From positions 1 to 9,986 of the forward strand of contig CALJUJ010000473.1 of the NCBI GenBank assembly GCA_937975525.1: 9,986 nt of DNA, read 5' to 3'. How positions within the stretch are numbered: the stretch's first letter is position 1; every line of letters starts with the position of its first letter. Source of the stretch: an uncultured bacterium (GTDB lineage Bacteria > Desulfobacterota > Binatia > HRBIN30). Below the pieces are notes generated by a model. That model saw only the letters and a list, made by a program, of their open reading frames with translations, was not told where the DNA came from and searched no databases. Position numbers and translations under genes: made by a program. Positions 6,006-9,986 of the stretch are shown here, one piece after another.

Positions 6006-6847
6006 GCCGCGCGGCCGCGCCGGCGCGGGCCAATCTCGCCGGCGTCGCCGTCGGCGGCAACGAGCCCGTGCGCATCGTCGGCGTCGTCAACGCCAGTCCC
6101 GAGTCGTTCTACTCGAGCTCCGTGGCGCGTGGCCGCCGGGCGCTGCAGCAGGCTGCGGCGCGTCTCGAAGAAGAGGGCGCCGACATCATCGATGTCGGCG
6201 CGATGTCGACCGCGCCCTACCGCGACGCGCACATCGACGAAGCCACCGAGCGCGAGCGCATGGTTCAGGCCATCCGCGCCGTGCGTGAGGTAGTCCGCGT
6301 GCCGGTCTCGGCCGACACGCAACGCGCCCGGGTCGCCGCTGCCGCGCTCGACGCCGGCGCGGCGATCCTCAACGACGTCACCGGCCTGCGGGGCGACTCG
6401 GCGATGGCCGCCGTCGCGCGGCATGCGGGCGGTATCATCCTCATGGCCAGCGAGGAGCGGCCGGGCGGCAGCGGGCGCATCGGCATGGTGCGGCAGCTGT
6501 TGCGCCGATCGCTAGCGATCGTGGACCGCAACGACATCGATCGCGAGCGCGTCGTCGTCGACCCGGGCGTGGGTTTCTTTCGTCGCTGTCGCCGTCCGTG
6601 GCACGAGGTCGATGCAGAGATCCTGCGCCGGCTCGGCGAGCTGGGCGAGCTCGGTCGCCCGATTCTCATCGCGGTCTCGCGTAAGTCGTTTCTCGGCCGA
6701 CTCACCGATCGCTCCGATCCCGGCGACCGCCTCGCCGCCTCGCTCGCGGCGGCGGTGATCGCGGTGGCCAACGGTGCGGCGGCGGTGCGGACGCACGACG
6801 TGGCGGCGACGCGCGACGCCGTGCGGGTCACCGCGGCGCTACGTTGA
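6002..6847 (+). CDS. Dihydropteroate synthase-family pterin-binding protein (archaeal-type)
   Basis: This 281-aa TIM-barrel protein of the pterin-binding family would join a hydroxymethyl-dihydropterin diphosphate to an aminobenzene compound. Core DHPS residues are kept: N30 (VVNASPESF), D105 (SADTQRARV), N124 (LNDVTG), D187 (DPGVGF), K228 (VSRKSFLG) and R263/H265 (VRTHDV). It differs from bacterial folate DHPS in loop 1 (NASPESFYSSS rather than NVTPDSFSDGG) and loop 2 (GAMSTAPY rather than GESTRPG), losing the arginine near the pABA site. It also has ILMASEER where folate enzymes have an LMH motif. The NxSPESFY and VGAMSTAPY motifs are those I recall from archaeal homologues. The start is GTG 6002, overlapping the mcd stop as GTGA, so the two are translationally coupled. 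It may serve a methanopterin-like or folate pathway; which one is undecided. Confidence 0.82.
   Translation: MSRAAAPARANLAGVAVGGNEPVRIVGVVNASPESFYSSSVARGRRALQQAAARLEEEGADIIDVGAMSTAPYRDAHIDEATERERMVQAIRAVREVVRVPVSADTQRARVAAAALDAGAAILNDVTGLRGDSAMAAVARHAGGIILMASEERPGGSGRIGMVRQLLRRSLAIVDRNDIDRERVVVDPGVGFFRRCRRPWHEVDAEILRRLGELGELGRPILIAVSRKSFLGRLTDRSDPGDRLAASLAAAVIAVANGAAAVRTHDVAATRDAVRVTAALR
6506..6521. repeat. 16-bp perfect palindrome inside the DHPS-like gene
   Basis: CGATCGCTAGCGATCG reads the same on both strands. It encodes ordinary residues (RRSLAIVD region) and no related copy was noticed elsewhere in the window. A 16-bp palindrome can occur by chance in 10 kb of GC-rich DNA. Confidence 0.5.
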
Positions 6848-6858
6848 TGGAGCGCGGG

Positions 6859-6887
6859 TTGCATTGCTCTGACCTTGAATTTACAGT
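6859..6887 (+). promoter_or_regulatory. Possible weak sigma-70-like promoter for the fdxA-like gene
   Basis: In an AT-richer patch between the DHPS-like stop and the ferredoxin start, TTGCAT (6859-6864) and TACAGT (6882-6887) are 17 nt apart. Matches to consensus are only 3/6 and 4/6. The 112-nt gap makes an own promoter plausible but this exact site is a guess. Confidence 0.25.
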
Positions 6888-6908
6888 CCCCAAAATCTAG
6901 CCGGGCTC

Positions 6909-6923
6909 GGGCTGCAACAGCCC
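6909..6923 (+). other. Small hairpin in the fdxA leader
   Basis: GGGCTG, loop CAA, CAGCCC forms a perfect 6-bp stem about 20 nt before the ribosome binding site of the ferredoxin gene. No U-tract follows. It could be a leader structure or chance. Confidence 0.3.
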
Positions 6924-6944
6924 CTGAAGACCGGGAAGGCTGAG

Positions 6945-6950
6945 GGAGGT
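6945..6950 (+). promoter_or_regulatory. Consensus ribosome binding site of the fdxA-like gene
   Basis: GGAGGT lies 9 nt before ATG 6960. It is the strongest Shine-Dalgarno match in the window and suggests high expression of this ferredoxin. Confidence 0.8.
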
Positions 6951-6959
6951 AGGGTAGGC

Positions 6960-7310
6960 ATGGCCTATATCATCACGCGTTTGTGTAGGGACTGCATCGA
7001 TACGGCGTGCGTCGCCGTCTGCCCGGTCGACTGCATCTACGAGTACAAGGGAAGCGATTCGGAGACGTTTCCGAATCAGCTCTACATTCACCCGGACGAG
7101 TGCATCGATTGCGGTGCCTGCGAGCCCGAGTGCCCGTGGCAAGCGATCTTCGAGGAGGCTGCCGTTCCGGAAGTCTTCGCCGACGACACTCCATTGAATT
7201 ACAAGATGATGGAGCAGACCGACGATTTCGAGGTGGCGCAGCACGAGGCGAAGCCGAAGCCCGGCGCCGACGAAATCGAGAAGAACAAGCAGAAATGGGG
7301 GTGGAGCTGA
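6960..7310 (+). CDS. fdxA: FdxA-type 7Fe ferredoxin ([3Fe-4S][4Fe-4S])
   Basis: This 116-aa low-potential electron carrier has a Cys pattern that follows Azotobacter ferredoxin I. C9, C12, C17 and C21-Pro (CRDCIDTACVAVCP) come first, then C25, then C48, C51, C54 and C58-Pro (CIDCGACEPECP). By homology C9, C17 and C58 would hold a 3Fe cluster, while C21, C48, C51 and C54 hold a 4Fe cluster. C12 and C25 would be free. Between the two halves is a short loop (KGSDSETFPNQ) longer than in many FdxA proteins. After residue 62 comes an acidic, then lysine-rich tail ending KWGWS. The gene has its own strong ribosome binding site, stands 112 nt after the DHPS-like gene, and converges with ecfT 6 nt later. 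The redox partner is unknown; the flavoprotein neighbour normally uses ETF, so a direct link is not implied. Confidence 0.9.
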   Translation: MAYIITRLCRDCIDTACVAVCPVDCIYEYKGSDSETFPNQLYIHPDECIDCGACEPECPWQAIFEEAAVPEVFADDTPLNYKMMEQTDDFEVAQHEAKPKPGADEIEKNKQKWGWS

Positions 7311-7316
7311 GCGCCG

Positions 7317-8102
7317 TCAGCGCGCCGTCCATCCCGAAAACCAAAGCCACCCGTAGCCGGCCGCCAGGCCGGCTACGGCGATGGCCGCCAGGGCATCGGC
7401 CCGGCTGGCGACGTAGGGCGCCAGCGACGTTCGACCCCCGACCCGCTGGAAGCCGCGGGCTTCGAGCGCGATCGCCATTCCGTCCGCGCGCCGCAAGGCG
7501 CCGATGAAGACCGGCACCAAGATCGGCACATAGAGCCGCAACCGGCGGATCGGCCCGCTTCCCGCGAAGTCGAGGCCGCGACAGCGTTGTGCCTGCACGA
7601 CGCTCGTCGCCGAATCGAGGAACACCGGGACCAGGCGAAACGTGAGCGTGATCGTGAACGCGAGCTTGTACGGAATGCCCACCCGCTGCAGCGCGTACGC
7701 GAACTCCTCGATCTTGGTCACCGACAAGAACACGATCCCGACGCACAAGAAGGTCGTCAGCTTCAGTGCGGTGCCGGTGGCGAAGTCGAGCCCCGGAGCA
7801 CTGATCCGCACCGGGCCCCAGGCGACCAGCGGCTCGCCGTAGGGGTAGAACAAGCTCCACAGCACGAACGTCATCGCGAACACCATCAGCAGCAGGAGAC
7901 GGAGCCGCCACAGGTTGCGGGTCGCCCCCGCGGTCGCGGCCACGAGCGCGACGGCGAGCGTCAACGGCGCGATCGCGGCGATACGATCGCTCAAGAAGAC
8001 CGCCGTGAACAGCGTCAGCATCGCCACCAGCTTCGTCGTCGGATGGAGGCGCTGCAGCCCTCCGGACCGCTCGATGTAGAGACCCAGGGACACGTCGTTC
8101 AC
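7317..8102 (-). CDS. ecfT: ECF transporter transmembrane coupling protein EcfT
   Basis: This 261-aa inner-membrane protein links the ATPase pair to the substrate-binding S component in an energy-coupling-factor importer of vitamins or metals. It opens VNDVSLGLYIERSGGLQRLHPTTKL; 'LHPTTKL' is the usual EcfT beginning before the first membrane helices. Hydrophobic segments occur at roughly residues 25-62, 69-88, 115-130, 148-165, 190-205 and 235-256. The two cytoplasmic coupling motifs that dock into the ATPases are present: R-C-R-G at 173-176 (AQRCRGLDF) and E-A-R-G at 214-217 (ALEARGFQ). The start is GTG 8102, overlapping the ecfA TGA as GTGA. Its GAGG ribosome binding site lies inside a hairpin formed by the end of ecfA. 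It converges with fdxA, with stop codons 6 nt apart. Substrate is unknown. Confidence 0.92.
   Translation of the reverse strand: MNDVSLGLYIERSGGLQRLHPTTKLVAMLTLFTAVFLSDRIAAIAPLTLAVALVAATAGATRNLWRLRLLLLMVFAMTFVLWSLFYPYGEPLVAWGPVRISAPGLDFATGTALKLTTFLCVGIVFLSVTKIEEFAYALQRVGIPYKLAFTITLTFRLVPVFLDSATSVVQAQRCRGLDFAGSGPIRRLRLYVPILVPVFIGALRRADGMAIALEARGFQRVGGRTSLAPYVASRADALAAIAVAGLAAGYGWLWFSGWTAR
7351..7378. terminator. 11-bp perfect inverted repeat at the fdxA/ecfT convergence, possible bidirectional terminator
   Basis: CCGTAGCCGGC (7351-7361), loop CGCCAG and GCCGGCTACGG (7368-7378) form a perfect 11-bp stem. It lies 40 nt after the fdxA stop and inside the last codons of ecfT. Reading the minus strand, a T-richer stretch (GGCTTTGGTTTTC) follows about 3 nt after the stem; reading plus, an A-rich stretch precedes it. 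Neither side has a textbook U-tract immediately adjacent, so the terminator call is tentative. Confidence 0.35.
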
Positions 8103-9814
8103 CCACCATCCTCGGCATGGCCGAGGATGCCGTCGAGACTCCACGGCTCGACACCGAGGCGCCGGGCGACATGGCTGCCGGGTGGCGCGACGAAGTTGGC
8201 GTGCTCCGGCGCGGTCGGCGAGGCGAGGAAGTCGCGCAGCGAGCCGTCGAAGCCGATGCGTCCGGAGTCCACGACGACGGCGCGCCGCGCGCACTCGAGG
8301 ACGATCCAAGGGGTGTGCGTGATCATCACGATCGCCATCCCCGCGCCGTTCAACGCCGCGAGTAGGTCGAGAACGCGTCGCTGCTCGACGTAGTCGAGGC
8401 CGGTCGTCGGCTCGTCGAGCACCAGGACCTGCGGGCGCATCGCCAGCAGCGAGGCGATCGCCAGCAGCTGGCGCTCTCCCTTCGACAGCACGAACGGGTC
8501 CTCGTCGGCGACCGCCGCCAGACCGACCGCTTGGAGCGTCGTCGTGGCGCGCTCGTCGACGGCCTCGGGTGCCAGGCCCAGATTCTCCGGGCCGAAGCGC
8601 ACCTCGTCGCGGACCGTGTCCGCGAAGATCTGCAGGTCGGGATTCTGGAAGACGTAGCCGACGCGGGCGGCGAGCTCGGCGGGCGGGGCATCCACGACGC
8701 TCGCGCCGGCGATGCGGACGCTACCCGCTTGCGGCTGCAGCAGGCCGTTGAAGTGCTTGGCGAGCGTCGTCTTCCCCGAGCCGTTGCGGCCGAGCAGGGC
8801 CAGATACTCGCCAGCGCCGATCGACAGGGATACGCCGTCGAGGACTTCACGCCCCCCGGGGTAGGCGAAGTGGACCCCGTCGAGAACGATCGGGGCTGGT
8901 GCCGATCTCGCCGCGGTGATGGTCGCCGGCGAAGGCGATCGAGCGATCATCGGCCGCTCGCGCCGGACCGCGTCGACGGCCTCGTCGATCGAGGCCGGAA
9001 CCTGCAGCAGGTTCAGGCGGTGCGCCAGGGTCGCGAGCTCGGGTGGACGCACCGCGTGCCGCTCGAGCAAGTCGACGCGGGAAAGGAGCTCGCGCGCCGG
9101 GCCGTCCGCGACGATTCTGCCGCTGTCGAGCAGAACGAGTCGATCGGCGATCTCCGCGGCGCTCGTCTCGTGCTCGATGAGGATCATGGTCTTGCCGCCG
9201 GCGCGCAGCGCCACCAGGCTCGCCAGCACCTCCTGCTTGCCCTCCGGATCGAGATCCGTCGTCGGCTCGTCGAAGATGAGGATTTCGGGGTCCATCGCCA
9301 GGCTCGCGGCGATCGACAGGCGCTGTTTCTCTCCCCCCGACAGCGTCGACGGGTCGCGCTGCTCGAACCCGGCGAGGCCGACGGCCGCGAGCGCACGCTG
9401 CGCGCGCTCGCGCATGGCGGCGCGCTCCACGCCCATCTGTTCGAGTCCGAACGCGACCTCCTGCAGGACGTTGGTCGAGAAGAGCTGGCTTTCGAAGTCC
9501 TGGGCGACGAGGGCGACGCGGCCGGCGACGTCGGCGACGCCGAGGTCGGTGCCGTCGGCGCCGAAGAGCTCGATCCGGCCGGCTATCGTGCCGCGGTGGA
9601 ATGACGGGATGGAGCGATGGATCAACTTGCCGAGCGTCGTCTTGCCGGCGGCGGACGGTCCCATCACGGCGAGGATCTGACCTCGGGGCACGTGCAGGTC
9701 GACGTGGTCGAGCGCGGGGCGGGTCTGGCCGGCGTAGGTGAACGAGACGTCGTGGAGCGCAATGGCCGGATCGCCGCCGCTGCGGTCGCGGAGCGTCGCG
9801 CTGCCCAGGGCCAT
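8099..9814 (-). CDS. ecfA: ECF transporter fused double ATPase EcfA (EcfA1-EcfA2)
   Basis: This 571-aa cytosolic ATPase has both ABC domains on one chain and powers the importer with EcfT. Domain 1 has Walker A GPSAAGKTT (52-60), Q-loop Q105 with the SQLF segment, signature LSGGEKQR (158-165), Walker B D182-E183 and switch H215. Domain 2 has Walker A GRNGSGKTT (342-350), Q-loop Q390 in VFQNPDLQIF, signature LSKGERQ (443-449), Walker B D467-E468 and switch H500. The second signature has Lys for the first Gly, as in a number of fused EcfA proteins, so the two ATP sites may be unequal. Between them is a linker of about 90 residues. ATG 9814 overlaps the upstream stop by one base (TGATG). The end overlaps ecfT by 4 nt, giving a tight operon. 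Substrate is not determined by this gene. Confidence 0.93.
   Translation of the reverse strand: MALGSATLRDRSGGDPAIALHDVSFTYAGQTRPALDHVDLHVPRGQILAVMGPSAAGKTTLGKLIHRSIPSFHRGTIAGRIELFGADGTDLGVADVAGRVALVAQDFESQLFSTNVLQEVAFGLEQMGVERAAMRERAQRALAAVGLAGFEQRDPSTLSGGEKQRLSIAASLAMDPEILIFDEPTTDLDPEGKQEVLASLVALRAGGKTMILIEHETSAAEIADRLVLLDSGRIVADGPARELLSRVDLLERHAVRPPELATLAHRLNLLQVPASIDEAVDAVRRERPMIARSPSPATITAARSAPAPIVLDGVHFAYPGGREVLDGVSLSIGAGEYLALLGRNGSGKTTLAKHFNGLLQPQAGSVRIAGASVVDAPPAELAARVGYVFQNPDLQIFADTVRDEVRFGPENLGLAPEAVDERATTTLQAVGLAAVADEDPFVLSKGERQLLAIASLLAMRPQVLVLDEPTTGLDYVEQRRVLDLLAALNGAGMAIVMITHTPWIVLECARRAVVVDSGRIGFDGSLRDFLASPTAPEHANFVAPPGSHVARRLGVEPWSLDGILGHAEDGG
8107..8129 (-). promoter_or_regulatory. 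Hairpin at the end of ecfA that covers the ecfT ribosome binding site
   Basis: On the minus strand, CATCCTCGGC, loop CAT and GCCGAGGATG form a perfect 10-bp stem in the last codons of ecfA. The downstream arm contains GAGG (8113-8110), the only Shine-Dalgarno-like sequence for ecfT, 7 nt before GTG 8102. A ribosome finishing ecfA at 8099 would open the stem, coupling ecfT translation to ecfA. The pairing is read directly; the regulation is inferred. Confidence 0.5.
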
Positions 9815-9986
9815 CAGAGCAGTGCCAGCCCGAGGAGAACGAGGGCGAGGAACGGCAGCACGCCGACACCGACGTCGAGGCTGCGCGTGGGGCTCTCCCC
9901 CGCGAACAGTGTCAGACCGCCCGACGACAGCAGGTTGCCGGCGACCATGCCGCCGCCGACGCCGACGATGATCAGCAGGATGCCCG
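9814..9986 (-). CDS. Hydrophobic membrane protein, C-terminal part; possible ECF substrate-binding (S) component
   Basis: Reading the minus strand in from the window edge, an open frame runs to TGA at 9816-9814. It encodes about 57 residues: a hydrophobic stretch ILLIIVGVGGGMVAGNLL, a short polar loop with FAGESPTRSLD, then VLPFLALVLLGLALL at the C terminus. That is two likely membrane helices. The stop overlaps the ecfA ATG by one base, so the genes are co-translated. Position first in an ECF operon fits an S component, the membrane protein that binds the vitamin or metal. The fragment is too short to recognise a specific S family, and a different membrane protein is possible. The frame is open at the window edge. 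Confidence 0.55.
   Translation of the reverse strand, partial: GILLIIVGVGGGMVAGNLLSSGGLTLFAGESPTRSLDVGVGVLPFLALVLLGLALL

Noticed and set aside
6973..8172. 399-codon minus-strand frame spanning fdxA and ecfT
   Set aside because: It runs across two well-supported genes in other frames and reads as Arg/Pro/Ser-rich noise.
8531..9604. 357-codon plus-strand frame opposite ecfA
   Set aside because: It is a shadow of the ABC ATPase coding strand, with no recognisable domain.
1..9986. CRISPR arrays, tRNA/rRNA genes, insertion sequences, toxin-antitoxin or phage modules
   Set aside because: No regularly spaced repeats, tRNA-like cloverleaf, transposase or integrase motifs, or defence-type domains were seen. 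Every long stretch is accounted for by metabolic or transport genes.

Overview
The window is GC-rich, densely packed bacterial chromosome with GTG starts, 1-4 nt gene overlaps and short intergenic gaps. The gene content points to an aerobic or facultative heterotroph that assimilates C2 or C1 carbon through CoA esters. It has a malyl-CoA lyase-type protein, a methylsuccinyl-CoA dehydrogenase-type protein (ethylmalonyl-CoA pathway) and an archaeal-type dihydropteroate synthase homologue. The style fits deltaproteobacteria-like lineages (Myxococcota, Desulfobacterota or Binatota relatives), but no marker here fixes the taxon. No mobile element, tRNA, rRNA or CRISPR array was seen.

Layout. (1) 1-1139, plus strand: the C-terminal end of a HpcH/HpaI (CitE/Mcl-type) CoA-ester lyase, then an RNase HI with a C-terminal viroplasmin-like domain. 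(2) 1149-4121, minus strand: an apparent operon transcribed as an ATP-grasp succinyl-CoA synthetase-type beta subunit, its alpha subunit, a small single-cluster FixX-like ferredoxin and a GNAT acetyltransferase. (3) 4122-4349: a 228-nt divergent control region holding a repeated octamer and a leader hairpin. (4) 4350-6847, plus strand: a methylsuccinyl-CoA dehydrogenase-like flavoprotein whose stop codon overlaps the start of a pterin-binding DHPS-family gene. (5) 6960-7310: a 7Fe (FdxA-type) ferredoxin with a consensus ribosome binding site. (6) 7317-9986, minus strand: an ECF transporter operon with a partial hydrophobic protein (possible S component), a fused double-ATPase EcfA and EcfT, joined by 1-4 nt overlaps.

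How the genes may work together (inference). Mcl splits methylmalyl-CoA to glyoxylate and propionyl-CoA, and can also handle malyl-CoA. Mcd carries out the methylsuccinyl-CoA to mesaconyl-CoA step of the same pathway. The SucCD-like pair could supply or consume a dicarboxylyl- or tricarboxylyl-CoA such as succinyl-, malyl- or citryl-CoA. Its signature loops depart from ordinary SucCD, so its substrate is open. The DHPS homologue translationally coupled to Mcd lacks the pABA-loop arginine of folate DHPS. It resembles archaeal homologues linked to methanopterin-type cofactors, which would fit C1 metabolism.

The most interesting points are the unusual SucCD-ferredoxin operon, the Mcd-DHPS coupling, the swapped domain order in RNase HI, and a hairpin that hides the ecfT ribosome binding site inside the end of ecfA. 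No wholly new system is evident. Most of the window is core metabolism with atypical members.
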